Shown here: positions 23,937 to 31,766 of the stretch, piece after piece
Layout: each line of letters opens with the position of its first letter
How positions within the stretch are numbered: position 1 is the stretch's first letter
Assembly (NCBI RefSeq): GCF_036173105.1
Contig: NZ_CP108053.1
Location: forward strand, 9,052,001-9,116,000
DNA: 64,000 nucleotides
From: Streptomyces sp. NBC_00287
GTDB lineage: Bacteria; Actinomycetota; Actinomycetes; Streptomycetales; Streptomycetaceae
Reading direction: 5' to 3'
Position numbers and translations under genes: made by a program
Notes under the pieces: generated by a model
The model's input: only the letters and a program-made list of their open reading frames with translations
The model's database searches: none
What the model was told of the DNA's origin: nothing

Positions 23937-23959
23937 GGTAAACAGCCCACTGCTGCGCA

Positions 23960-24114
23960 GCTCAACGGGCTGTCCGGGACCCCCTCTGCCTCCGCGAACG
24001 TGACTTCCGCGAAAGCCAAGTTGCTTGAGAACACCGATCGCCCGCCTTCTCAAACCACCTGTCACCCCCGCAGGTCAGCGAACCGATAGCTGCCAGATGC
24101 ACTTCGACAGGACA
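23960..24114 (-). repeat. Outer transposon right end (RE2) with tniQ 3' remnant
   Basis: Ends CGACAGGACA (24105-24114), followed by CATGG. About 120 bp inward it aligns with RE1. Still further in (about 23975-24012) the string GACCCCCTCTGC...CGCGAACGTGACTTCCGCGA matches, with a small gap, the last codons of tniQ (19320-19375, encoding DPLYRRFCLYRERDFRE), which is direct evidence that this end came from an element that once carried tniQ. Confidence 0.8.
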
Positions 24115-24148
24115 CATGGCGCCGTAGGTGCCGTGGCCACGCTCCTTA

Positions 24149-25033
24149 GAGGTCCTAACAGAAGCTGTTGATCATGTGACCTTCGGCTTGGATGGTCGTT
24201 GGTCTGGTCGTGGGAAAGCGACAGTCGCGGCCTTGGATCGTGTCGGATGAACTGTGGTCGCTCATCGAGCCGTTGCTGCCCGAGCCGGGGCCGAAGCTGG
24301 TGGAGGGCCGGCCGCGGGTACCGGACCGGCAGGCCTTGTGCGGGATCCTGTTCGTGCTGCACACCGGCATCCAATGGGAGTACCTCCCACAGGAGTTGGG
24401 CTTCGGCTCGGGCATGACGTGCTGGCGGCGGCTGGCCGCCTGGAACGAGGCCGGCGTGTGGGACGAACTGCACCTGATACTGCTGAAGAAGCTGCGGGTA
24501 GCGAAGAAGCTGGACTGGTCGCGGGCGGTGATCGACTCCTCCCACGTGCGGGCCGCTCGGCGCGGCCCAAAAGCGGCCCCAGCCCGGTCGACCGCGCACG
24601 GCCGGGCAGCAAGCACCACGTCCTCACCGACGCCCAGGGCATCCCGCTCGCGGTGTCCCTGACCGGCGGAAACCGCAACGACGTCACGCAGTTGCTGCCC
24701 CTGCTGGACAAGGTCCCGGCCGTGGCCGGCGTCGTCGGCCGGCCCCGACGCAGACCCGATGCGCTCCTCGCCGACCGCGGCTACGACCACGACAAGTACC
24801 GCCGATTGCTCTGGGCCCGCGGCATCCGTCCGGTCATCGCCGAACGAGGACAGGAACACGGCAGCGGCCTGGGCATGTTCCGCTATGTGGTCGAGCGCAC
24901 GATCGCCTGGCTGCACGGTTTCCGCCGCCTGCGGATCCGCTGGGAACGACGCGACGACATCCACGAAGCCTTCCTCGGCCTCGCCACCTGCCTCATCACC
25001 CACCGCCACGTCCAACGCCTTTGTTAGGACCTC
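24149..25033 (+). mobile_element. IS5-family insertion sequence A (885 bp)
   Basis: Inverted ends GAGGTCCTAACA (24149) and TGTTAGGACCTC (to 25033), flanked by TTA at 24146-24148 and 25034-25036. Size, ends, the 3-bp TNA-type duplication and the two-frame transposase fit the IS427-like group of the IS5 family. The right-hand TTA is shared with the next IS. Confidence 0.85.
24192..25027 (+). CDS. IS5-family transposase made by programmed -1 frameshifting
   Basis: Frame 1 (from GTG/ATG at 24192) encodes SRPWIVSDELWSLIEPLLPEP, then GILFVLHTGIQWEYLPQELG and SRAVIDSSHVRAARRGPK (first catalytic Asp). The conserved second half, GSKHHVLTDAQGIPLAVSLTGGNRND, LLADRGYDHDKYR (second Asp) and RYVVERTIAWLHGFRRL (Glu in Y-x2-R-x3-E-x6 style), lies in the -1 frame. 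The switch coincides with the slippery heptamer C-CCA-AAA at 24566-24572 read in the correct phase. The fused protein would be about 278 residues and ends at 25027. Confidence 0.85.
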
Positions 25034-25177
25034 TTAGACGCCATCCGCTTATCGATCACGGGGCTGGGCTGGTCGAACAGGGTTCCTGATCGGGTGATCG
25101 CGGGAAGGCCGACGCATGGCAGCAGGGCCTCTTGGTAGTTCGGGGGTGCGATCCCAACCGAGCACCAGGAGGCCCTG

Positions 25178-26119
25178 TTGCCGCAGTCTTTCGCGTCCGC
25201 GTGCGTGGAGTCCAACTCGCTGCCACCGTCGTGTGACTGTCTCGCGCACAGGTTCGGCAATGCGGCGGACCGGCCGGACCGCACTGCGAGTTATGGCTCC
25301 GACATGACGGAGGCGGAGTGGCGGGTCGTACGGCCGTTGCTTCCGGTTCCGGCCTGGCTGGAGGGGCGAGGCGGGCGGCCGGAGGGCTATTGCCACCGCG
25401 TGATGCTCGACGCGGTGCGCTATGTCGTGGACAACGGTGTGAAGTGGGCCAACCTGCCCGCGGACTTCCCGCCGTATCGGCGTGTGCATGCCTTCGCCCG
25501 CCGCTGGCAGGTCACGGGGCTGCTCGCTGAACTCCACGACCGGCTGCGCGACCGCGTCCGGGAGAAGGAGGACCGCACGGCGGACCCGACGGCCGCGATC
25601 GTGGACTCCCAGTCGGTGCGGGCGGCGGTGAACATCCCGCGCTCGACGTCCGGCTGGGACGGCGGGAAGAAGGTGGGCGGCCGCAAGCGACACCTGGTGG
25701 TGGACTGCCTCGGCCTGGTCCTGGCCGTCGCGGTGAGTGCGGCGAGCGTGCAGGACCGCGACGCCGCCGTCCCGCTGCTTCAGCGGCTGCGACGAGAGTA
25801 CTTCTCCATCCGCCTGGTGTGGGCGGACGGCGGCTATGCCGGCCGGCTCGTTGACTGGGCCCGCGAGAAGCCCCGGCTCACCCTTCAGATCGTCAAACGC
25901 ACCGATGACACAGTGGGGTTCGTGGTGCTGCCGCGCAGGTGGGTGGTGGAAAGGACGCTGAGCTGGCTGATGCGCTCGCGTCGCCTGGTGCGCGACTACG
26001 AAACACTGCCGGCCATGCACGAAGCCATGGTGCTGTGGTCGATGACCATGCTCATGAGCGGTCGCCTGGCCGGACGCCGCCCCGGCGCTTTCAGACGGCC
26101 GGCACCGCGAGAGCGGTGA
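25178..26119 (+). CDS. IS5-family transposase of element B
   Basis: 313 residues from TTG 25178, or 271 from ATG 25304 (MTEAEWRVVRPLLP). DDE residues: Asp in AAIVDSQSVRAAVN, Asp in IRLVWADGGYAGRLVDW and Glu in PRRWVVERTLSWLMRSRRL, the standard IS5 C1 signature. Single uninterrupted frame. The 3' end overlaps the opposite-strand passenger ORF by 29 bp. Confidence 0.85.
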   Translation: MPQSFASACVESNSLPPSCDCLAHRFGNAADRPDRTASYGSDMTEAEWRVVRPLLPVPAWLEGRGGRPEGYCHRVMLDAVRYVVDNGVKWANLPADFPPYRRVHAFARRWQVTGLLAELHDRLRDRVREKEDRTADPTAAIVDSQSVRAAVNIPRSTSGWDGGKKVGGRKRHLVVDCLGLVLAVAVSAASVQDRDAAVPLLQRLRREYFSIRLVWADGGYAGRLVDWAREKPRLTLQIVKRTDDTVGFVVLPRRWVVERTLSWLMRSRRLVRDYETLPAMHEAMVLWSMTMLMSGRLAGRRPGAFRRPAPRER

Positions 26120-26561
26120 ACACTCCCGGCCGCACCTGGAGTGCCCATCCCCGCTCCACCAGGCGTTTCGCCTTCGATCGCAGTCCCTCGACCTTCGCCG
26201 GGACGGCCTCGAGCCCGAGAGTGACGGCCAGTTGCTGACAGCGCATGCCCTCCCGGCCCGCTTCAGACTCCAGCACCGACAGGATCCGCTGGTAGTCCGG
26301 CGCGAGGGCTGTCGCCGCCATGCCCGTCTCCCGCCGGGGCACCGTCGAACCCGCCACCGCGCTTCCCATCGGCTCCGGGACGACCGAGGGCGGCCCGGCC
26401 AGTACCTCGGTCACTGTCACCCGGGCGTCCACCAGCCGCTGAAGCACAGCTTCCGCCTCACCGAGCGCGGCCTGCACCCGCTCGGCCTCCTCCCGCAACC
26501 GCGCGATCTCTTCCCGGACCCTCTTCTCCCTGGCCTCCAGCAGACCGAGCACCGACGCCAC
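26091..26561 (-). CDS. IS passenger protein: coiled coil plus winged-helix-like domain
   Basis: 156 residues. Residues 1-50 are an uninterrupted charged coiled coil (REKRVREEIARLREEAERVQ then ALGEAEAVLQRLVDARV). The C-terminal 70 residues, DYQRILSVLESEAGREGMRCQQLAVTLGLEAV, then RSKAKRLVERGWALQVRPGVFTAL, read as a winged helix. It lies wholly inside element B, facing the transposase tail to tail. Similar ORFs accompany actinobacterial IS5 relatives as I recall; the role (regulator or accessory) is unknown. Confidence 0.7.
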   Translation of the reverse strand: MASVLGLLEAREKRVREEIARLREEAERVQAALGEAEAVLQRLVDARVTVTEVLAGPPSVVPEPMGSAVAGSTVPRRETGMAATALAPDYQRILSVLESEAGREGMRCQQLAVTLGLEAVPAKVEGLRSKAKRLVERGWALQVRPGVFTALAVPAV

Positions 26562-26678
26562 CAGCGACCTCCACGAACCAGACCAGCGGACGAACCACGC
26601 CCATCACTCCCGCCACGAACGGGAGTTCATGCCCACCCACCCGAACTAAACGATCACGTTCGGAAAGCGGATGGCGTC

Positions 26679-27638
26679 TTAGACCCGAACCGCGCCTGAC
26701 CGATCCGGCGCCGGTCCCGTACGCACCCGGTAGACGCCGGGGCGCACCTCGTCGGACTGCTCAGCGACAACCGATGCCAACTCGGCAGGCCATGTAGTTT
26801 CCCAGTCCCAGATTGCTCCTGGCGGAAGACGCATGCCCACGGCACCCATGAGCTGTGCACCGGTCAGGTCCGCGCCGGCCAGGTCCGCGTAGCTCAGCTC
26901 CGCGCGAGTCAGGTCTGCGCGGGTGAGATGCGCCTCGGTCAGGTCCGCGTTGGTCAGGTCTGCACCGGTCAGCTGCGCATCGGTCAGGTCTGCATTGGTC
27001 AGCTGCGCATCGGTCAGATCCGCGCCAGCCAGGTCCGCGCCAGCCAGGCGTGCGGCGGGCAGGGACGCGTAGCTCAAGTTCGCGCCGTTCAGGTGCGCTG
27101 CGGTCAGGATCGCGTCGCGCAGGAACGCGCGGTTCAGGTGCGCGCCGACCAGGTCCGCGCCGGTCAGGTCCGCGCCGACTAGGCGCGCGTCGCTGAGATA
27201 CGCGTCGGTCAGGATCGCATTGGGCAGGTGCGCGCGGTTCAGGTACGCGTCGACTAGGTTCGCGCCGGTCAGGTCCGCGCCAGCCAGATTCGTGTCGCTC
27301 AGGAACGCGTTGGTGAGGTCCGCGCCGACCAGGCGCGCGTTGGTCAGGTCCGCGCCGCCCAGGTCTGCGCCAGCCAGGTCCGCGCGGCTCAGGTGCGAGC
27401 CGACCAGGCGGGCGTTGCCCAGGTCCGAGCCGACCAGGTTCAGGAAACCGCCAGACGGTGGTGAGTGCTTCCTGAGCTCTTGGGCCTCGGGAACGGCCTC
27501 TCGGGGTGTTTCCTGTGCGCGCTGTGCGATGGCCTCAGCAGTTGCGGTGATAGCTGTAGCGGGTGCGTCGGGGCACGCGAGATAGAGCAGTCCGCGCAGG
27601 GCGGCTGCACGCTGGGCGCGTTCGGCGTCCGTCACCAC
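26679..27638 (-). CDS. Pentapeptide-repeat protein
   Basis: 319 residues. Residues about 65-270 consist of near-perfect pentapeptide repeats of the form A(D/N)Lxx (ADLAGADLGGADLTNARL..., ADLTDAQLTNADLTDAQL...), forming a right-handed quadrilateral beta-helix. The N-terminal 60 residues are helical and the end is non-repetitive (PPGAIWDWETTWPAELASVV). Some such proteins mimic DNA and protect gyrase, but most have no known role and nothing here identifies one. Its TAA stop is the TTA target of insertion sequence B. Confidence 0.9.
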   Translation of the reverse strand: MVTDAERAQRAAALRGLLYLACPDAPATAITATAEAIAQRAQETPREAVPEAQELRKHSPPSGGFLNLVGSDLGNARLVGSHLSRADLAGADLGGADLTNARLVGADLTNAFLSDTNLAGADLTGANLVDAYLNRAHLPNAILTDAYLSDARLVGADLTGADLVGAHLNRAFLRDAILTAAHLNGANLSYASLPAARLAGADLAGADLTDAQLTNADLTDAQLTGADLTNADLTEAHLTRADLTRAELSYADLAGADLTGAQLMGAVGMRLPPGAIWDWETTWPAELASVVAEQSDEVRPGVYRVRTGPAPDRSGAVRV

Positions 27639-27660
27639 GTCTCCAGGGTAGGCCGGGGTC

Positions 27661-27966
27661 TCATAGCGGACCGCGCCGCCGTTTGATGCAGATGGGACAG
27701 CGGTAGTCGGGCCGGTTGTTGACTGCCAGCAAGAAGTCGATGGCTGCGTTCTCAGCCTGTCGCACGGTGGCTGCGGCGCCGGTCTGTGGGGCTGCGGCCG
27801 TTCCCATGATTGCCTCGATCAGGTAGGTGAAGTGCTTCTCTGCCCATTTCCAGTCCGGTTCGGCGTCCGGTCCGGCGCCTTGAGGGCGATGGCGGGCACC
27901 GAACGCGTGGACCGCGGCCTTGACGGCGTCGCTGCCCTGTTCGTACACGTCGTGCAGGGAGATCAC
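27661..27966 (-). CDS. Hypothetical protein with C-terminal CPIC motif
   Basis: 101 residues, start ATG 27966 overlapping the upstream gene by 4 bp (ATGA). Helical, ends NNRPDYRCPICIKRRRGPL, a single CxxC in a basic tail. Family not recognised. Translational coupling to the DUF6313-like gene suggests a joint function. Confidence 0.65.
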   Translation of the reverse strand: MISLHDVYEQGSDAVKAAVHAFGARHRPQGAGPDAEPDWKWAEKHFTYLIEAIMGTAAAPQTGAAATVRQAENAAIDFLLAVNNRPDYRCPICIKRRRGPL

Positions 27967-28406
27967 GTGTGGGCCCCGGATGAGGGGGGCGGATCGGATT
28001 GCTCAGCCAAACGACGCAGTTCGTCGAGGACGTCTCCCAGTTCACGCGCGTGGTGAGCCTGGATCTGCTCGGTGATGACGTAGCCGGCCGCAGCTCCGAT
28101 GATGGCGGGGATCGCGGCCCATCCAATCAGGGACAGCGGCCACGCGCACCACTGAGGGCGCACGTCCGCGGGGGAGGTGATCCCCGTCAGCACGTTGTAG
28201 GCGTTCGCCCACCCGATCAGAAACCCGTCGAGGACGTACAGCGCCCCGCACACCGTGAGCACGACGGCGCCCCGGCTGAGCAGCCAGTAACTGAACCGGG
28301 GGAGGGCGTGCCGGTCGGCCCACCACGCCCGCAGTCGTTGCCACCGACCAGGTGGCGGGGGACCGCCGGGCGGGGACACGGGTTCTGTGGACACTCTGAT
28401 GACCAT
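27963..28406 (-). CDS. Membrane protein, DUF6313-like
   Basis: 147 residues with two or three hydrophobic segments: LSRGAVVLTVCGALYVLDGFLIGWANAY and PLSLIGWAAIPAIIGAAAGYVI, and a charged helical tail (HHARELGDVLDELRRLAEQ). The combination LPRFSYWLLSRG...GFLIGWANAYNVLTGITSP fits DUF6313, a Streptomyces membrane family. Start ATG 28406 is not well supplied with a Shine-Dalgarno: the palindrome TCCTCCCGGGAGGA lies 14 bp upstream, so an internal GTG may be used. Confidence 0.7.
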   Translation of the reverse strand: MVIRVSTEPVSPPGGPPPPGRWQRLRAWWADRHALPRFSYWLLSRGAVVLTVCGALYVLDGFLIGWANAYNVLTGITSPADVRPQWCAWPLSLIGWAAIPAIIGAAAGYVITEQIQAHHARELGDVLDELRRLAEQSDPPPSSGAHT

Positions 28407-28561
28407 ATGGGCCAGGGCGTCCTCCCGGGAGGAGAACGGCGGTCATGAACTCCCAGAATATTCTGATGAGTTACTTGTCCCCTGCCATCTGAACCAGGAC
28501 GACGGGCCGTTTTGCAGGCGAAGGGCTTACCGCGTGCGGGCAGGCTCACCAGTCGAACGGT

Positions 28562-28918
28562 GTGGCCAACTGCCTTGCACAGGGTGGCCAAGTAGCGCAC
28601 TCAGTCACACCTCGGGTGATCTGCGACGGCGGGCAGGTGGTCGAGTTCGTGATGGCCGGCTTCGACCCGGCGCATGAGGTGGAGCCGTACCGCAGCTATC
28701 TCTGGCGGCTCAACATTTCCGCGGACCGGCAGGGGCAGGGGTACGGCACCTTCGCGGTGGCGGCGGTGTGTGCCGAGGCCCGGAGCCGCGGCCAGCGCCG
28801 GCTGTGGGTGTCCTGGCAGCCGGGGGACGGCGGGCCGGAACCCTTCTATGTACGGCTCGGCTTCCGGGTATCCGGCGAGGTGGTGGACGGAGAGATCGTC
28901 GCCGAACGGGAGCTGTAG
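28562..28918 (+). pseudogene. GNAT acetyltransferase, N-terminally truncated
   Basis: Similarity to GNAT proteins begins at about 28616 (GTG, VICDGGQVVEFVMAGFDP) and runs YRSYLWRLNISADRQGQGYGTFAVAAVC (acetyl-CoA loop RQGQGYG), then LWVSWQPGDGGPEPFYVRLGFRVSGE. About 60-70 N-terminal residues of the usual domain are missing. The 26-bp repeat (28585-28610) abuts the start of homology, so it marks a rearrangement junction. An ATG at 28562 is in frame but probably spurious. Confidence 0.65.
28585..28610 (+). repeat. Second copy of the 26-bp repeat found at 14391-14416
   Basis: 25 of 26 bases match the reverse complement of 14391-14416, and a second TGGCCAA motif lies about 22 bp upstream in both copies. 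It directly precedes the truncated GNAT. Confidence 0.7.
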
Positions 28919-29514
28919 CTCCGCTCCGTTGTGGATTCGTGCGCGGCGGACCGCTCACTCTGACGGGCCATCCGAGTACGCCACACCGACCCCCGAGCAC
29001 GGGCTCAACTGCTTCGATCCGCAAGGAGTTCCCGGCGGCCTTTCGCAAGATGCGTCGAGGCCGTACCTACCTCAATGTCGGCCTGTTGTCTGCACCGCGC
29101 CGGATCCTGTGGGGGAGAGGCCATGCCCGCGGCCATCGTGACGGATCCCGAGCGGGAGCTGCGGATCGCGGCCGAACTCGCCGCGGCGCGCGGCAGAGTG
29201 GCATGCCTCCAGCTCCCGAGCAGCGACCAGTTGAGCCACCACCCTCGTGACCCGGTGCGCACAGCCGGACTTCTCCCGCCCTCTGCCCGGCCCTTAATCG
29301 CCTTTCGTGCCTTGCCGGGCGGGAGCTAGTGTGCGCGCAGGGAGTGACCCATGAGGAGCGAAGACATGGTCGGTCGTCCGAGCACGCGTTGACGTCTGAG
29401 GCCGTGAGCGGCCTGTCATCGCGTGCTGCCCTTGATGCGCGGCACAGCGAGCGTTCCTTTTCCCGCTGCCTGACATGTTGGCGGGTCTCGTCTTCGGTCA
29501 TCCGAGGGGTCCCT
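28919..29514. other. Mostly non-coding stretch before the MFS gene
   Basis: No convincing gene family. One weak ORF at 29123-29329 (plus strand, 68 residues, opening MPAAIVTDPERELRIAAELAAARG) has a good GGGGGAGAG Shine-Dalgarno but its second half looks non-coding; it could be a gene fragment. Confidence 0.4.
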
Positions 29515-30819
29515 GTGCCGTCCTCTTCCTCCGCTGTATCCGATTCCGGTCGGCCTGTTCCGTCCACCCTGTGGCGGGACGGCGACTTCCGCAGGCTCTG
29601 GGTGGGCCAGACGGCGTCCCAACTGGGCGAACATACAAGTCTGGTGGTTCTGCCGCTCTTCGCCGTCCTGACGCTCAAAGCCGGTGCCGGCCAGTTGGGC
29701 GCGCTGCGCGCGGTGGGGCAGACGCCGATCCTGCTGCTGTCGCTCTTTGTCGGCGCGTGGGTGGACAGGTGGCGGACCCGCACGGTGATGGTGGTGACGG
29801 ACGCCGGTCGGGCCCTGGCACTGGGCGCCGCTGCCGTGGCAGGCCTCCTCGGTGTGCTCGGCCTGCCGGCGCTGTTCGTAGTCGCCTTCGCCGTCGGGGC
29901 TCTGTCCGTGTTCTTCGACGTGGCGTACCAGGCGTCTTTGGTACGGCTGGTGAAACGCGATCAGTTGGTGCGCGGCAACAGCGCGCTCGAGGGCAGTCGG
30001 TCCGCTGCGCAGATCGGTGGTCCCGCCCTCGGCGGTGCCTTGGTGTCTGTGCTCTCGGCGCCGATCGCTGCCGCCGCCGGCGCAGTGTTTTTCGCGCTGT
30101 CGTTCCTGTCGATCCGACGGATCGGTCGCCGCGAATCCATCCCGGAACGCCCGGAAGGCCCTGCCCGGGTCTGGCGCCGGATCCATGAGGGCCTCCGCTT
30201 TGTCGCCGGCGACACCTCGCTGCGGACCGTGTGCCTCGCCTCGGCCGCCTTCCAGTTCTTCTTCGCGGCCGTGATGACGGTCTATCTGCTGCTTCTGACA
30301 CGGGACCTGCACCTGTCGGGCACCGCCGTCGGGCTGGCGCTCGCGGCGACGGGGCCGGGTGCGCTCCTGGGCTCGCTGCTGGCCGCCCGCCTGCCGAGCC
30401 GTTTCGGATATGGCACTGTGCTTGTGTCCGCGGCAGCACTCGGCGATGGCGTGTTCCTGTTGGTGCCGGCACTGCACGGCTCCTCTGTGGTGACGGTTGT
30501 GGCCCTCCTTGCGGTCAATTTCGTCTTCGGGACCTTCAGTCAGCTGGTGAATGTCACGGTCATGGCCGTCCGGCAGACCGTCACTCCGGACGGGATGCAA
30601 GGCCGCGCGGCCGCGACGATCAACTTCGTCGGCATGGGGCTGACCCCGCTCGGCTCGCTGCTCGGCGGCGCTCTCGCGGACGCGTGGGGGACGCGCACCA
30701 GCCTCCTGGTAACAGCCGCAGGCATGCTGCTGTCGCCGGCGCTGATGGCCCTGTCCCCACTCGCCCGCCTGGGACGGACGCTCCCCGCCCCTCCGAAGCC
30801 TCCGGTCCCGTCCGCATGA
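29515..30819 (+). CDS. MFS exporter (MFS_3/EntS-like)
   Basis: 434 residues from GTG 29515, preceded by GAGGGG. Opens WRDGDFRRLWVGQTASQLGEH, the usual start of MFS_3 exporters, with VGAWVDRWRTRTVMVVTD in loop 2-3, DVAYQASLVRLVKRDQLVRGNSALEGSRS after TM5 and a matching second half (LLAARLPSRFGYG). About 12 TM segments. Members export siderophores and macrolides; the substrate here is not evident. Convergent with the DUF4232 gene. Confidence 0.85.
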   Translation: MPSSSSAVSDSGRPVPSTLWRDGDFRRLWVGQTASQLGEHTSLVVLPLFAVLTLKAGAGQLGALRAVGQTPILLLSLFVGAWVDRWRTRTVMVVTDAGRALALGAAAVAGLLGVLGLPALFVVAFAVGALSVFFDVAYQASLVRLVKRDQLVRGNSALEGSRSAAQIGGPALGGALVSVLSAPIAAAAGAVFFALSFLSIRRIGRRESIPERPEGPARVWRRIHEGLRFVAGDTSLRTVCLASAAFQFFFAAVMTVYLLLLTRDLHLSGTAVGLALAATGPGALLGSLLAARLPSRFGYGTVLVSAAALGDGVFLLVPALHGSSVVTVVALLAVNFVFGTFSQLVNVTVMAVRQTVTPDGMQGRAAATINFVGMGLTPLGSLLGGALADAWGTRTSLLVTAAGMLLSPALMALSPLARLGRTLPAPPKPPVPSA

Positions 30820-30872
30820 GAGCTTCCAGTGCCGCGAACAGCCGCAACTCCGTCCTGCCCGGGGCGCGGTGG

Positions 30873-31547
30873 TCAGTAGGTGAGCGCGTCCTCAGCGGTG
30901 CCGAAGAAGCTGGTGACCTGGCCGTCGTTGACCGTGACGGGGCCATCGTTGATCGGCACTGTCGTAGGGCTCTCGGAGGCGGAGAGCGCCACCTCCACCT
31001 GGTCGGCGCTCTTGCCGCCCGCGGTATCGGCGCGCGAGAACATGATCCCGGCATAGGCGTTCTCACCGGCCTTCAGAATCCAGTCCGCACCGTCGGGTCC
31101 CATGTGCTCCGCGGCGCCGTCGAGCCCCGGAATCGTGATCACCAGCTCGTTTGCCGGAAGCAGACAGGGGTCACTGCCCTTGTTCTGGGCGGTCAGCAAG
31201 GCGTGGTTGACGGGCCGGGACGCGACGGTGACGTCATAGCTCAAGTCGGTTGTCTCGCACATGCCGACGCCTCCGTCCTGGCCGTCGTCGGCCCCGGGCG
31301 CAGCCGACGGCGGGGTGCTGCCACCGCTGCCCGAGGAGCCTTCGCCGGCGCTGTTGTCGTCACCCGGGCCGGCGGTCGGGGGCGTGTCGGAGCCCTGATC
31401 CGTACCGGTAGCGGACGGGTTCGCTGTCGCGCTCGGAGCGGCCGTGTCCTTCTCGGCTTCGCTGTCGCATGCGGTCAGTGCCAGGAGGCCGAGCGAGAGA
31501 GCGGCCAGTACGGCGGTGGTACGGCGTGAACGAGCTGCGTAAGCCAT
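30873..31547 (-). CDS. DUF4232 lipoprotein
   Basis: 224 residues. Signal peptide ending in lipobox LLALTAC (Cys 27), then about 65 residues of Ser/Pro/Gly/Asp-rich linker, then a DUF4232 domain: MCETTDLSYDVTVASRPVNHALLTAQNKG with a second cysteine at DPCLL, probably disulfide-bonded. Surface-anchored; function unknown. ATG 31547. Confidence 0.85.
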   Translation of the reverse strand: MAYAARSRRTTAVLAALSLGLLALTACDSEAEKDTAAPSATANPSATGTDQGSDTPPTAGPGDDNSAGEGSSGSGGSTPPSAAPGADDGQDGGVGMCETTDLSYDVTVASRPVNHALLTAQNKGSDPCLLPANELVITIPGLDGAAEHMGPDGADWILKAGENAYAGIMFSRADTAGGKSADQVEVALSASESPTTVPINDGPVTVNDGQVTSFFGTAEDALTY

Positions 31548-31766
31548 GTGAAGTCCCCCGGGAGTTGGAATGTCCCGGTGATCGTGCCGTATGGGAGCGA
31601 TGCTTTCGCCTGCTCACATGGAGTGAGAGCCGTTTCCGCACACGTCTGTGACACTGCGACAGCGACCACGGCACAGCAATAGCGGGCAGGGAGCGACGCC
31701 CCTGGCCGCGGTCAACACCTCACGGTGCGGCAGCTGCGTCCGCTGCCGGGCGCCAGCAGGGACGGG

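Larger units (their letters stand above)
14475..24114 (+). mobile_element. Tn7-like transposon, 9.64 kb, with 5-bp target duplication CATGG
   Basis: Both termini read TGTCCTGTCG inward (14475-14484; complement at 24105-24114). The 5 bp just outside are CATGG on both sides (14470-14474 and 24115-24119), the 5-bp duplication expected of Tn7-type transposition. Contents: tnsA, a 49-codon ORF, tnsB, tnsC, tniQ, an 86-codon ORF, an internal right end, a MocR/mycothiol-enzyme cargo pair, an internal left end, a second mycothiol-type enzyme and a MITE. The internal ends (19787 and 22701) do not share flanking 5-mers with each other or with the outer ends, so the outer pair defines the last transposition. 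Confidence 0.9.
25037..26678 (+). mobile_element. IS5-family insertion sequence B (1642 bp) with passenger gene
   Basis: Inverted ends GACGCCATCCGCTT (25037) and AAGCGGATGGCGTC (to 26678), flanked by TTA at 25034-25036 and 26679-26681. The right TTA is the complement of the TAA stop codon of the pentapeptide-repeat gene. It contains a transposase and an opposite-strand accessory ORF. Confidence 0.85.

Noticed and set aside
14475..24114. CRISPR-associated transposon (CAST)
   Set aside because: No cas gene, no CRISPR repeats and no crRNA-like array were found in or near the element; it is a TniQ-type Tn7-like element only.
24192..25027. IS A transposase as a pseudogene with random frameshift
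   Set aside because: The shift coincides with a canonical slippery heptamer in the correct phase, and the inverted ends and target duplication are intact.
26880..27440. Tandem-repeat or CRISPR-like pattern
   Set aside because: The periodic GGTC(C/T)GCG pattern is explained by the pentapeptide repeats of the encoded protein; there are no unique spacers of constant length.
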